A stretch of 64,000 nucleotides of DNA from CAVPHV01 sp963821095 (lineage in GTDB: Bacteria > Actinomycetota > Acidimicrobiia > Spongiisociales > UBA5794): assembly GCA_963821095.1 (NCBI GenBank), contig CAWGCJ010000007.1:124001-188000 (forward strand), written 5' to 3'. Of this stretch, positions 42,047 through 51,594 are shown piece by piece. Numbering within the stretch: position 1 is the first letter of the stretch; every line of letters starts with the position of its first letter. The notes under the pieces were generated by a model. That model saw nothing but the letters and a program-made list of their open reading frames with translations, was not told where the DNA came from and made no database searches. The translations under genes were made by a program, and so were the position numbers.

Positions 42047-43380
42047 AGATCCTGATGTCGGCCGCCGAGCTCGCCCCATTCGTCCGCACCGGAGGTCTGG
42101 GCAACGCCGTCGAGGGATTGGCCGGAGCGCTGGCCCGGCTCGGCCATGAGGTGACGGTCACCGTTCCCGGGTATCGCGATCTCGAGCCGGAAGGCACTCC
42201 GATCGGTGGGAGCTGGTATCGGATCCCCGACCCCCTGCTCGACGTGCTTGCCTACCGAGACGCCTCGTTTGCCCGCCCCGGGGTCTACGGACCCGAGCCC
42301 GGCACCGGCTACGACGACAACTGGCTGCGCTTCGGCCGCTTCGCCCGGGCGACGGCCGACCTCGCCGGCGACTTCGACGTGTTCCACCTCCACGATGCCC
42401 ACGTTGGTGCCGCGGCGCTGCTGGCGCCGGTTCCGACGGTGTTCACGATCCACAACGCGGCGCACCCGATGTTGGGGCCACTCGATGAGGCGGCGGCGCT
42501 ACTCGGAGTGGCTCCCGAGGCGGCGCTGCCCGGCGGTGCCCTCGAGTGGTACGGCTCGGCCAACTATCTCAAGGCAGGCATGGTCGGTGCCGACCGGGTG
42601 ACGACGGTGAGTCCCGGGCACGCGGCCGAACTAGCCGTGCCGGACACTTCGTTTGGTCTTTCCGGCATCGTTGCCTCCCTGGCCCACCCGATCGTGGGGA
42701 TCCTGAACGGGATCGACACCACGTCGTGGGATCCAACCACCGACGCTGCGCTGGCGGCGCCGTTCAGCGCCGACGACCTGAAGGGCAAGAAGAAGTCGCG
42801 GGCGGCGTTGATGGCGGTGGCCGGCCTGAGCGACGGCGTGGTTTTTGGCAACGTTGGGAGGATGGCGCGCCAGAAGGGCCTCGGCCTTCTTGAGCCCACG
42901 ATTGACGAGTTGGTGGCTGAAGGCTTCCGACTGGTGTTGGTCGGCAACGGCGAGCTCGATGCCATGGTCGACGACTGGGTGCAGCGTTACGCCGGTGCGG
43001 TGGCTCACCTGCCCTACCAGGACTCGCTGTCTCGGTTGGTATCGGCCGGCGCCGATGCCTACCTGATGCCATCGGAGTTCGAGCCCTGCGGCCTCGGGCA
43101 GTTGTACGCAATGCGCTACGGGACGCCGCCGGTCGTGCGCCTCACCGGGGGTCTCGCCGACAGCGTGCCTGACATCGACGAGCATGACGAGCGCGGCACC
43201 GGACTTGGGTTTCGCACCTTTGAGCCGGAATCGTTGGCCAAGACGATTCGCCGGGCGATGCGCTATCACCTGGGCTTGCCTCGGCTCTGGAAGCGGATGC
43301 AGGTGAACGGGATGACGGTCGACTGGTCCTGGGAGGCGCGCGCCGCCGAGTACGAGGCGGTCTACGCCGCCGCCGGCTGA
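42043..43380 (+). CDS. glgA: Glycogen/starch synthase, GT5
   Basis: 445 aa. GTG at 42043 gives VKILMSAAELAPFVRTGGLG, the ADP-glucose-binding K/R-T-G-G-L motif at the family's usual place. An in-frame GTG nine bases earlier is less likely. Other motifs are FDVFHLHDAHVGAAALLAPV, TVFTIHNAAHPMLGPLDEAA, PIVGILNGIDTTSWDPTTDA and SEFEPCGLGQLYAMRYGTPP, the last being the C-terminal donor site (E-x-x-x-x-G-L). It adds glucose to the non-reducing end of glycogen. It overlaps the branching enzyme by 4 bp. The ADP-glucose pyrophosphorylase is not in the window. Confidence 0.94.
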   Translation: MKILMSAAELAPFVRTGGLGNAVEGLAGALARLGHEVTVTVPGYRDLEPEGTPIGGSWYRIPDPLLDVLAYRDASFARPGVYGPEPGTGYDDNWLRFGRFARATADLAGDFDVFHLHDAHVGAAALLAPVPTVFTIHNAAHPMLGPLDEAAALLGVAPEAALPGGALEWYGSANYLKAGMVGADRVTTVSPGHAAELAVPDTSFGLSGIVASLAHPIVGILNGIDTTSWDPTTDAALAAPFSADDLKGKKKSRAALMAVAGLSDGVVFGNVGRMARQKGLGLLEPTIDELVAEGFRLVLVGNGELDAMVDDWVQRYAGAVAHLPYQDSLSRLVSAGADAYLMPSEFEPCGLGQLYAMRYGTPPVVRLTGGLADSVPDIDEHDERGTGLGFRTFEPESLAKTIRRAMRYHLGLPRLWKRMQVNGMTVDWSWEARAAEYEAVYAAAG

Positions 43381-43472
43381 ATCTCTCCTCAGGACACGCT
43401 CCGGTCTGGTCGATATTTCCTGGGAACCATGGCGTGCACTTCCCCACGTTCTGACTGCGGGATGGCAGTGCG

Positions 43473-46313
43473 ATGACCTGGCACGGAGAACGATGGGAGG
43501 ACCGTCGCTTCCGGGCCTGGCTGATTCGTGCCGTCGTTTTCATCGTGCCCGTTGTGGCTGCGATCGTGGTGGCGACGGTCGTGGCCAACTCACTGCCCGA
43601 GCCCGACGGACTCTGGGGCAGCTTGGCGTGGTGGGCGCTGGTACTTGGATCGTCATTCGGGACCATGTGGCTGGTCGACCGCATCGCCCGGCAGCTCCTG
43701 CCGCTGGCGGCCCTGCTGCGGATGTCGCTGGTGTTCCCCGACAAGGCACCATCTCGGTTCAGCGTTGCGCTGCGCTCGAACTCCTCGCGGCGTATGCAGG
43801 CCGATGTCGAGCAGGCGCGTGCTGCCGGGGTCGACGACGATCCCACCAGGGCCGCGGAGTTTGTCTTGGCGATGGTCGCCTCGCTGGGCGACCACGATCG
43901 TCTCACTCGCGGTCACGCCGAGCGGACCCGGGCCTACACCGATCTGCTTGCCGAGGAATTGGGCATTCCGGAGGACGACCGTGACCGCTTGCGGTGGGTG
44001 GCGTTGTTGCACGATGTCGGCAAGCTCGGGGTTCCGGCCGAGGTCCTCAGCTCCGACCACAAGCTCACCGACGATGACTGGGCTCACGTCAGGAATCACC
44101 CCGCCGATGGCTTCGAGCTGACCCGCCCCATCCACGAGTTCCTGGGACCGTGGGCCGTCACCATCCTTCACCATCACGAACGGTACGACGGTTCGGGCTA
44201 TCCAGCGGGGATCGCCGGACAAGATATCGCCTACGGCGCCAGGGTCGTCGCGGTTGGCGATGCCTACGATGCCATGACCGCGTTTCGCACCTATCAGCCG
44301 GCTCTGTCGACGGCAGCGGCGCGCAAGGAACTCGCCGCCGGCGCCGGAACCCAGTTTGATCCCCATGTCGTGCGAGCGTTCCTCAGCCTGTCGATGGGGA
44401 GCCTGCGGCGGGTGGCCGGTCCGCTCGCCTTCCTCGGGCAGTTGCCCTTCATCGGAGGACTGCGGCGCCTTGGTGACACCGCCACCGCCGCCGTCGCCAC
44501 TACAGCGGCGCTGGGCCTCGCCCTGGTCGGCGGGCTGATTCCGGGGCCAAACACTGCGGTCAGCGTCGGTGACATCGTCCCCTCCTACGCCAACCAGGAC
44601 GTCTCCGAGTACGAGGTGAGCTGGGATGGCAACGGGACGTTCGATCCATACAACGTCGACCCCGACACAGTGCTGATCGTGCAGAGCCCGACTGCCGGCA
44701 TCGTGGCGCCCAATGCCGATGGTGTCCTCGTCTACTTGCCCGAACCCGGACCGGTCACCGGAGATCGCTATGTGGTCGAGTTGTGCGACATGGATGGCGA
44801 CTGTGTGTCGCTGCCGGTGGTCGTGCTCCCCGAAGACGACATTGTGGCGGCGCCCCCCGGTGGGGGCGATCAGTCTGGGCCGGCGCCGACCGACCCTCCG
44901 CCACCTCCACCGACCACCACGTCGAGTACTACCTCGTCGACGACAACGACCCTGGTGACGACGACCACGGGATTCCCGACGCCGAGCACCCTACCTCCGC
45001 AGACAACGACTACCGCCTCACCGGCCACGACGACAACCACAGTTCCGCCGACTACCACCACAACCACGACGACAACGGTTGCGCCGACCACCACAACGAC
45101 CACATCCACGACCACGACGACGACGGTTCCGCCGATGACCACGACCACAACGACGACCACGACGCAACCACCGGCACCCCCCGATGCGGTACCGGATACC
45201 GCCGCTACCGACGAGGACGTGCGCGTCGTGATCCCGGTGTTGGCCAACGACTCCGACCCCGACGGCGACCTCGACCCGACCACCCTGACCGTGGCTTCGG
45301 CCCCCGGACAGGGGACCGCCGCCGTTGTCGGTTCGGAGATCGAATACACCCCGGCTGCCGATATCTCGGGCGCAGATGCGTTCGACTACGAGATCTGTGA
45401 TGTGGGAGGCAGGTGCTCGACGGCCGCGGTCACGGTGACGGTCGCTCCGGTGAACGACCCGCCTGCTGCTGTGGACGACGCTGCCGCCGGGCTGCCGCGG
45501 ACGGTGATCGTGATCGACGTCCTGAGCAACGACAGTGACATCGACGGCGGCCCTCTCACCATTTCTGGATCCGATCCCATATCGGCCCTGGGTGGCTCCG
45601 TTGCCTGCGGCACGCAGTGCACCTATATCCCACCCGACCCGTGGACCGGGCCGGACACCTTCAGCTATGTCGTGAGCGACGGCGCCGGCGGTGTCGACGC
45701 CGCGACTGTGACGGTGACCCCGACGACGCCCGACGTCGAACTCTTCCTGCGCAGCGGTGGTGCCGGCGATCAGACCTCCACTCCGGTGTTGCCTCTCTCG
45801 TCTGGAGCGGTTCCCACCAACGCGACTCTGCCCAACTACGACACCAACCGTGACGCCGGGCCGGGGCTCCTTCTGCAACAAGTCGAAGCCGGGCCCGGCC
45901 AGCAACTGTCCGAAACCGATCCGGCTCGGTTCCAGCTCTGGTCCTATCCGGTGGCGAGCGACCTCGTGCTCAACGGCGACGCGTCAATGGATTTGTGGGC
46001 TGGCATGGCCGCACTGCAGTCGGGCGTACACGGCCGGTTGCGGGTGTTCGTGCTCGACTGCCCGGTGGGTTCGATCGACGGCACCAACTGTGTTGAGATC
46101 GCACGGGAACGCGTCGACCGCGACCCGTGGACGGCGGTGGACATGCAATGGGAACGGGCCGCGTGGGATTTCGGCACGCTGGCCTACACGATTCCGGCGG
46201 GTCGCTCCTTCACCTTGAAGGTGGTTGTGGCCGGCCCCAACGCCGACGACGACATGCGGCTTGGTTTTGATGCGGTCGGCTTTGAGAGCAGCTTCGTGCT
46301 CCGCGCCGGGTAG
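43473..46313 (+). CDS. HD-GYP domain protein with a large extracellular repeat region
   Basis: 946 aa. Two helices (about 16-38, 49-70) place the HD-GYP domain (about 135-300) in the cytoplasm. It has RGHAERTRAYTDLLAEELGI, LLHDVGKLGVP (H180-D181) and HHERYDGSGYPAGI (GYP at 242-244), the metal and c-di-GMP phosphodiesterase signatures. A third helix near 340-355 is followed by an outside region. That region holds a first beta domain, a Thr/Pro linker of about 90 residues, and two cadherin/Big-like repeats with VANDSDPDGDLDPTTL-type calcium strings (VLANDSDPDGD, VLSNDSDIDGG). A last jelly-roll-like domain ends the chain. It could turn an outside cue into c-di-GMP breakdown. It lies 92 bp after glgA. 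Confidence 0.88.
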   Translation: MTWHGERWEDRRFRAWLIRAVVFIVPVVAAIVVATVVANSLPEPDGLWGSLAWWALVLGSSFGTMWLVDRIARQLLPLAALLRMSLVFPDKAPSRFSVALRSNSSRRMQADVEQARAAGVDDDPTRAAEFVLAMVASLGDHDRLTRGHAERTRAYTDLLAEELGIPEDDRDRLRWVALLHDVGKLGVPAEVLSSDHKLTDDDWAHVRNHPADGFELTRPIHEFLGPWAVTILHHHERYDGSGYPAGIAGQDIAYGARVVAVGDAYDAMTAFRTYQPALSTAAARKELAAGAGTQFDPHVVRAFLSLSMGSLRRVAGPLAFLGQLPFIGGLRRLGDTATAAVATTAALGLALVGGLIPGPNTAVSVGDIVPSYANQDVSEYEVSWDGNGTFDPYNVDPDTVLIVQSPTAGIVAPNADGVLVYLPEPGPVTGDRYVVELCDMDGDCVSLPVVVLPEDDIVAAPPGGGDQSGPAPTDPPPPPPTTTSSTTSSTTTTLVTTTTGFPTPSTLPPQTTTTASPATTTTTVPPTTTTTTTTTVAPTTTTTTSTTTTTTVPPMTTTTTTTTTQPPAPPDAVPDTAATDEDVRVVIPVLANDSDPDGDLDPTTLTVASAPGQGTAAVVGSEIEYTPAADISGADAFDYEICDVGGRCSTAAVTVTVAPVNDPPAAVDDAAAGLPRTVIVIDVLSNDSDIDGGPLTISGSDPISALGGSVACGTQCTYIPPDPWTGPDTFSYVVSDGAGGVDAATVTVTPTTPDVELFLRSGGAGDQTSTPVLPLSSGAVPTNATLPNYDTNRDAGPGLLLQQVEAGPGQQLSETDPARFQLWSYPVASDLVLNGDASMDLWAGMAALQSGVHGRLRVFVLDCPVGSIDGTNCVEIARERVDRDPWTAVDMQWERAAWDFGTLAYTIPAGRSFTLKVVVAGPNADDDMRLGFDAVGFESSFVLRAG

Positions 46314-46826
46314 TCAACGCAGGGGGAGTTCCAGCTCCCAGACCGCCACTGCGAGCCCATCGACGTCCTCGGTACCCTGCTCGGTGCGGGTGAACCCGTG
46401 CGATTCGTAGAAATCGAGGGCGCGTTGGTTGTCGCTTTCCGTTCTGACAATCATCCGCCGATACCCCTCGTCGCGGCAACCCGTCACCGTCTCCGCCACG
46501 AGGGCGGTTCCGATGCCCTGCCCCAGCAGTGACTGCAGCACGATGATCCCGGCCAACTCCACGGTGGCGTCATCGATCCGGGTCGTCGCGGAGAAGCCGA
46601 CGACGCGCGAACCCGACCGTGCCAGGAACATGCGACGATCGGGTCCGCCGAGCCGCTCGACGATGGCTGCCTGGGTGGTGAGTTCGCGAATGATCTCATC
46701 GGTGGCGCCGGCAAAGCCGGGTGCGTTCGGGCCGGCCTGCTGCCATGCCTCCCAGAAGAACGCGGCGAAGGCGCCGGCGTCGTCGGCGGTGGCTTCGGTG
46801 ACGGTAGTCGTGGCGGCGTCCGTCAT
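46314..46826 (-). CDS. GNAT-family N-acetyltransferase
   Basis: 170 aa from ATG at 46826, which overlaps the upstream amylase stop as ATGA. VTEATADDAGAFAAFFWEAW leads to LAGIIVLQSLLGQGIGTALV, with the Q-x-x-G-x-G acetyl-CoA loop, and RTESDNQRALDFYESHGFTR. It is coupled to the GH13 gene but its substrate is unknown. It is convergent with the HD-GYP gene with no gap. Confidence 0.9.
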   Translation of the reverse strand: MTDAATTTVTEATADDAGAFAAFFWEAWQQAGPNAPGFAGATDEIIRELTTQAAIVERLGGPDRRMFLARSGSRVVGFSATTRIDDATVELAGIIVLQSLLGQGIGTALVAETVTGCRDEGYRRMIVRTESDNQRALDFYESHGFTRTEQGTEDVDGLAVAVWELELPLR

Positions 46827-48367
46827 ACGACCCGCCAGATGGACCCCGAGCGCGGGCCGACCGAGAGGCGGGCATTGTTGTCTCCGGGTTCGACCACGTC
46901 GGCACCCCACAGCGACTCGAATCGGTCGCCGGGGAAATCGCTCAGCGGCAACACCAAGGTTTCGCGTTCGTCCCCGGCATTGACGGCAACGATGATCTCG
47001 TCGTCGGCGGCAGTCCGCTCGATGACGGTGAGCATCGTGCCGTGTTGTCCCGGCGGCGGCCAGACGCGACGGTAGTTGGCGGAGCGCAACGCGGGATGGG
47101 CCTTGCGCAGCGCGATGAGCTGTCGGAAGGTCACCAACAGGTCGGCATGCCACTGCGTCTCGTCCCAAGGGAAGCCGCCGCGGGAGCCGGGTTCCTTGGT
47201 GCCATCCATGCCGACTTCTGTGCCGTAGTAGATGCTCGGCGCCCCGGGGAAGGTGAGCAGCAGCAGGGCCGCCAGCTTGACGGTGGTGGCGTCGCCGCCG
47301 GCAATGGTGCGGATCCGGGCGGTGTCGTGGGAGTCGAGCAAGTTGAGGTTGGCGAGGTGGGCGTGCTCGGGATATGAGCCGAGCAGCCGATCGATCCGAT
47401 CGTTGTACCCGGCGGCGTCGATCGCCGGCAGGATGTCGTACCACGGGTTGTCGAGTGCCTGTTCGGGATCGACTCGCGAGCCGGCAGCGAAGGCGATGAT
47501 GGCGGTAGTGAGCAGGTAGTTCATCGTCCCGTCAAAGCGGGTGCCGGATGCGATGTAGTCGGAGGCGTTGGACCAGATCTCGCCGACGATGTACGCGTCG
47601 GGATTGATGGCGCGCATCCTCTCCCGGAACTCCTCCCAGAAGCCGGGGGTTTGGATCTCCTCGGGAACATCGAGCCGCCAACCGTCGATGCCGAGCCGCA
47701 TCCAATGCTCGCCGACCTGCATCAGGTACTCGCGTACCTCAGGGTTGTCGGTGTTGAACTTGGGGAGTGCCTTGATACCCCACCAGGCGCCGTAGTTGGC
47801 CGGCTTGTCGCCGTAGGGGTGCAGTGGCCAGTCGTAGATGTGGAACCAGTCGGCCCACGGTGAGCCCGCCCCGTTCTCCAACACGTCGTGGAACTGGAAG
47901 AAACCACGGCTGGAGTGATTGAGCACGGCATCGAGAACGACCCGGACCCCACGTTGGTGACACGCTTCGAGGAACTCGAGGAACGCTTCGTTGCCGCCGA
48001 GGAGTGGATCGACCTGGAAGTAGTCGTGGGTGTGATAGCGATGGTTGGAGCCGCTTTGAAAGATCGGGTTGAGGTAGATAGCGGTGATCCCGAGGTCACT
48101 CAGGTGATCGAGCCGTTCCGTGATCCCGAGTAGATCGCCCCCCTTGTACCCGTGGTGCGTCGGCGCCGAGTCCCAATGCTCGAGACCGTTGGGCTTGTCG
48201 AGCCGAGGTGAGCGGGCGAACCGATCCGGAAAGATCTGATAGAAGACAGCGGCGTTAGTGACCCACTCGGGCGGCCGGTGGAAGCGTTCCGGTTCTTGGG
48301 GGTGGGTCCGTTCGCACTCAGGGCACCAGTGCCAACCCTCGCGGCTCCGAAGGTCTGGAGGTTCCAT
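46823..48367 (-). CDS. GH13 alpha-glycosidase (cyclomaltodextrinase/neopullulanase type)
   Basis: 514 aa, ATG after AGGGGA. An N-terminal stretch has WHWCPECERTHPQEPERFHR, a Cys-pair that is unusual for GH13 and may bind zinc. The barrel follows: NAAVFYQIFPDRFARSPRLD, VVLDAVLNHSSRGFFQFHDV (I), GIDGWRLDVPEEI (II), AYIVGEIWSNASDYIASGTR (III) and NLLDSHDTARIRT (IV). The YQIFPDRF and MDGTKEPGSRGGFPWDETQW strings match cyclomaltodextrinase/alpha-glycosidase relatives. No signal peptide is seen, so it probably trims imported maltodextrins in the cytoplasm. It is the second GH13 of the region. Confidence 0.92.
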   Translation of the reverse strand: MEPPDLRSREGWHWCPECERTHPQEPERFHRPPEWVTNAAVFYQIFPDRFARSPRLDKPNGLEHWDSAPTHHGYKGGDLLGITERLDHLSDLGITAIYLNPIFQSGSNHRYHTHDYFQVDPLLGGNEAFLEFLEACHQRGVRVVLDAVLNHSSRGFFQFHDVLENGAGSPWADWFHIYDWPLHPYGDKPANYGAWWGIKALPKFNTDNPEVREYLMQVGEHWMRLGIDGWRLDVPEEIQTPGFWEEFRERMRAINPDAYIVGEIWSNASDYIASGTRFDGTMNYLLTTAIIAFAAGSRVDPEQALDNPWYDILPAIDAAGYNDRIDRLLGSYPEHAHLANLNLLDSHDTARIRTIAGGDATTVKLAALLLLTFPGAPSIYYGTEVGMDGTKEPGSRGGFPWDETQWHADLLVTFRQLIALRKAHPALRSANYRRVWPPPGQHGTMLTVIERTAADDEIIVAVNAGDERETLVLPLSDFPGDRFESLWGADVVEPGDNNARLSVGPRSGSIWRVV

Positions 48368-48693
48368 GTCGCCGGGTCCCCTGTCTCGATTTCAATTATT
48401 GCATCGGTCTTCTCGGCGAGCCACCGTAGCCAATCGATGGACCATTGATCGAAGCCCGCCGATCTGTGGCCGCTCGAGACCCCCGCAGCAACCTCGGCGC
48501 CAGTGCCGGCGAGGTGGGGGAGGGCAACGGCCGGGACCACCGGGACGAAGGAACGTGACCCAACCGAACGAGAGCTGCCTCCCGTCTTCGGGCGGATCGC
48601 TCGCGGAGGTCGCCGGTGACCGGCCTCGAGGTGAACCTCCTTCAGTGAGGCGCAGACCGGCTCACATCGTCCGCTGCGGGTAGGCTCGCTCGA
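48368..48693. other. Gene-less 326 bp between divergent amylase and maturase genes
   Basis: Divergent promoters are expected here. On the minus strand a frame from about 48540 to 48370 reads plausibly (GFDQWSIDWLRWLAEKTDAI, then IEIETGD). It runs on out of frame into the amylase gene, has no clear start and may be the end of a decayed gene. A short AT-richer patch (48390-48410) could hold the amylase promoter. Nothing else was recognised. Confidence 0.4.
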
Positions 48694-50139
48694 ATGACCA
48701 ACCCTGTTGATCTTCCCTGGCCCGCTGCGAAGTCAGGCGGTGGTGACGCCGATCTTGTGGAACGTGCCTGGTCTCCAGAGGCATTCCATGTGTTGGCGAA
48801 GCCGAGCGGAGCGATCTGCAACCTCGGATGTTCGTACTGCTTCTTCCTTGACAAGGAGGAGTTGTACGAGGGCAGTCGTTTCCACATGTCGGACGAGGTG
48901 CTCGAGCGCTACATCCGGCAGTTGGTCGACGCACACACCACACCGACGGTTACCGTTGCGTGGCAGGGCGGCGAGCCGACGTTGATGGGCCTCGACTTCT
49001 TCCGGCGGGCGATCGAGGTCCAGGACCGGTTCCGCAAGCCGGGCATGACGTTCGAGAACACTATCCAGACCAACGGGACGCTGCTCACCGACAAGTGGTG
49101 CGAGTTCCTGAAGGAGAACGACTACCTGGTCGGCATCAGCATCGACGGGCCGCAGCCACTCCATGACGTGAACCGCGTCAGCAAGCGGGGCGAGGGCACG
49201 TTCGACAAGGTGATGCGGGGCCTGCGTCTCCTCCAGAAGCACGGGGTCGAGTACAACGTGCTGACGACCGTGAACTCAGTCAACGGGTTGTTCCCGCTCG
49301 AGGTGTACCGCTTCTTGCGCGATGACGTTGGCACCGACTGGATGCAGTTCATCCCCGTGGTCGAACGTGTTGACGCCGACGGCAATCCGGCGTTCCTCGA
49401 TGGGATGTATGCGTCGGAGCGCTCGGTTGGGGCGGAACAGTTTGGCCGCTTCCTGAGCGAGGTCTTTGACGAGTGGGTGCGCAACGATGTCGGGTCGGTC
49501 TACGTCCAGACCTTTGAGGCGACGGTCCGTAACTGGATGGGCCTCCCGTCGTCCGGCATGTGTGTGTTCAACGAGACGTGCGGTCTCGGTGTCGCCCTGG
49601 AGCACAACGGCGACCTCTACTCGTGTGACCATTTCGTTGAACCCGATTTCCTGATCGGGAACATCGGAGACACGGACATGGGCGACCTTGTTGCGTCGAA
49701 GCGGCAGCACGAGTTCGGCATGGACAAGCAGGACAAGCTCCCGCAGTACTGCATGGACTGCGACGTCCGCTTCGCGTGTCACGGCGAGTGCCCGAAGAAC
49801 CGGTTCATCGAGACACCGGATGGCGAACCCGGACTGAACTACCTGTGCGCGGGATTCAAGGACTTCTTCCACCACGTCGACAAACCGATGCAGGTCATGG
49901 TCGAAGCGATCCGAGCCGGACAGACAGCCTCACCGGTCATGGCCTATATGGCGCGAAGCGACGCGTCATTCGCCGCTGCGGTCGCAAAGGCAGGTCGGAA
50001 TGACCCGTGCCCGTGCGGCAGCGGTGTAAAAACGAAGAAGTGTCACGGCCTCGCGCAAGCGGACGCCGGCGAGTCGCCCGAGATGCCGAGTGAGCCTGGC
50101 AAACCCCGCCCACACGTTGGGAAGCGGCGCGAGGATTAG
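48694..50139 (+). CDS. Radical SAM/SPASM maturase (anSME-like) with SEC-C motif, second copy
   Basis: 481 aa. HVLAKPSGAICNLGCSYCFF carries the radical SAM CxxxCxxC motif. VAWQGGEPTLMGLDFFRRAI and NTIQTNGTLLTDKWCEFL follow. The SPASM part has CVFNETCGLGVALEHNGDLY, CDHFVEPDFLIGNIGDTDM and CMDCDVRFACHGECPKNRF. The tail GRNDPCPCGSGVKTKKCHG is a SEC-C zinc motif, followed by a Pro/Glu-rich end. It closely resembles the copy at 16823-18247 over its whole length. The two differ in the N-terminal 20 residues and the last 30. No sulfatase is near either copy. The start is ATG with GTAGGCTCG, a weak ribosome site. Confidence 0.93.
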   Translation: MTNPVDLPWPAAKSGGGDADLVERAWSPEAFHVLAKPSGAICNLGCSYCFFLDKEELYEGSRFHMSDEVLERYIRQLVDAHTTPTVTVAWQGGEPTLMGLDFFRRAIEVQDRFRKPGMTFENTIQTNGTLLTDKWCEFLKENDYLVGISIDGPQPLHDVNRVSKRGEGTFDKVMRGLRLLQKHGVEYNVLTTVNSVNGLFPLEVYRFLRDDVGTDWMQFIPVVERVDADGNPAFLDGMYASERSVGAEQFGRFLSEVFDEWVRNDVGSVYVQTFEATVRNWMGLPSSGMCVFNETCGLGVALEHNGDLYSCDHFVEPDFLIGNIGDTDMGDLVASKRQHEFGMDKQDKLPQYCMDCDVRFACHGECPKNRFIETPDGEPGLNYLCAGFKDFFHHVDKPMQVMVEAIRAGQTASPVMAYMARSDASFAAAVAKAGRNDPCPCGSGVKTKKCHGLAQADAGESPEMPSEPGKPRPHVGKRRED

Positions 50140-50460
50140 CGAAGCGTTGGCCCGCGAGCGGTGCGCCCAGGCTACGAGTTGGACACACGAACAGCTCCTC
50201 ATCGCCGGCCACCAGGCGGCCGACAGAAGCGAAGTGTGGGTATCCAGGCGATCACGGCCGGCATCTCGACTCTCGGCAACACTTCGCACCGCGTGGCCGA
50301 CCTTCAGATTGGCGCCCCAGAGCGGATAGAGAACCGTCTGGATCAGGGGCTCGGGGTTGGTCCCCCGATGCAGCAGCATGACGTCGATGGGCGGCACAGG
50401 TGGAGAGTCCACCGTCCCCAATTCGCTCGAGCCCGAGCCGGCGACGGAGGTGAAGGAACG
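50140..50460 (-). pseudogene. Remnant of a GlnD-type uridylyltransferase domain
   Basis: On the minus strand the DNA reads FTSVAGSGSSELGTVDSPPV, PPIDVMLLHRG, then LYPLWGANLKVGHAVRSVAE and RLDTHTSLLSA. A frame change leads to RLVAGDEELF and a further one to QLVAWAHRSRANAS. This follows the nucleotidyltransferase domain of GlnD ([PII] uridylyltransferase: GGYGRGEL, D-x-D-LLLH, YPLWDAGLKVGHAVR, LDARLVAGD). The essential G-x-G-x-R-G-E loop and the D-x-D pair are damaged (GSGSSEL, PID). Both ends of the protein are missing. DNA from 50461 to 50699 shows nothing else. Confidence 0.7.
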
Positions 50461-50699
50461 GTCCGAGGGGGGGTGTCAGTCAGCTCTTGTTCCCATCCGG
50501 GATCGGCGAGGCAATGCGGGTGGGGTGGATGGGGTCCTCCACTGGGTGTTGCTCGATGGTCGCTCAGGGGCGCCGCAGCCTTGTTCTGGCCGGCGCTCGC
50601 TGTCAAGGCGGAGCGGCCGCGACGGAGCGGTTTTGAACCGATAGGCACACAGGGCACCCGCCGGACTCTCCCCGGTCTCCGTCACGAGCAGGTTCGCGA

Positions 50700-51445
50700 C
50701 TAGCCGCAGGTCACCACGCCACCGGCGTCCACGCCGCTCGGAGGCAACTCGTAGGTGGCCAGCCCGGGGAAGAACTCGGGGGTGTTGGCGATGTCGGTTG
50801 GGGTGCCGGACGGGCCGGTGGTTTGGCCCTCGAGGCCCTCGGCCGTTCCCAGCTCCAGCGTGCCCCACAGGCTCCCCTCGATGTCCGTCGGGATCTGTGT
50901 CACGTAGTAGAGCAGCGACCCACAGGCATAGACGCCGGCCGGCGACTCGGCAATGGTCGGGGCACCCACACAGATCTCATCGGCGGTCCCGAGATGTGGC
51001 GAGTTGCTGATGCTGGTGAAGATGGTGCCGTCGAAGATCGAGTTGCCTGCGCAGATCGGGATGCCGGCGGAAGCATCGAAGCCTCGGTACATCACCACGT
51101 AGTTGTCCTCGTACTGATACCAGTGCGCTTCGACCGAGCTGGGCGGGAAGAGGCCGCCGCCGTTGGCGCTGTAGGGGATGAGCACGCCGACCACCGGCGT
51201 TGTCGGCGACGCGTGCGGCCGCCGGTGGGGCCGTTGGAGTCGTGGTCTCGGTCGTGGTTGTGGTGGTCGTTGTCTCGGCAGCGGTCGTCGTGGTTTCCGC
51301 CGGTGGTCATTGTCGCCGCCTGGCTCGTCGTCGTGGTGGATGCCGCGGTCGCCTCGGTCGAGGTGGCCGCGTCATCATCCGAGCAGGCAGCAACGATCAG
51401 CGAGACCGCGGCAAGCAGGATCAGGAGTCGGGTCGATCTGGTCAT
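50700..51445 (-). CDS. Thr-rich lipoprotein of unknown function (two frameshifts)
   Basis: Begins MTRSTRLLILLAAVSLIVAA then C, a clear lipoprotein signal, and a Thr/Ala linker. Near 51300 and 51200 the frame must shift. Joined, the linker runs ETTTTAAETTTTTTTTETTT and the mature domain starts VVGVLIPYSANGGGLFPPSS. The domain reads YQYEDNYVVMYRGFDASAGI, FDGTIFTSISNSPHLGTADE and ACGSLLYYVTQIPTDIEGSL, with four Cys residues that could form two disulfides. No family was recognised. The repetitive linker is a spot where sequence errors are likely. Confidence 0.7.
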
Positions 51446-51594
51446 TGGTTTCCCCCGGTCGTCCCTGCCGAACCTACCCGGCGGGTTGCTGCGGTGCGTC
51501 GCCCCTTCTTGGGTCGGCGGAATCTGTCACACGCCTTTGATACCTTGGTGGCAGCTTCCCTAACTGGTAGTCACATCTTTGACGGGGGTCGGGT

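Noticed and set aside
44930..45180. A microsatellite or non-coding repeat (ACCACGACGAC strings)
   Set aside because: It is the in-frame Thr/Pro linker of the HD-GYP protein, and the frame stays open on both sides.
50161..50703. A 180-residue plus-strand hypothetical gene
   Set aside because: It has no ribosome site or motif, and the opposite strand carries recognisable GlnD pieces.
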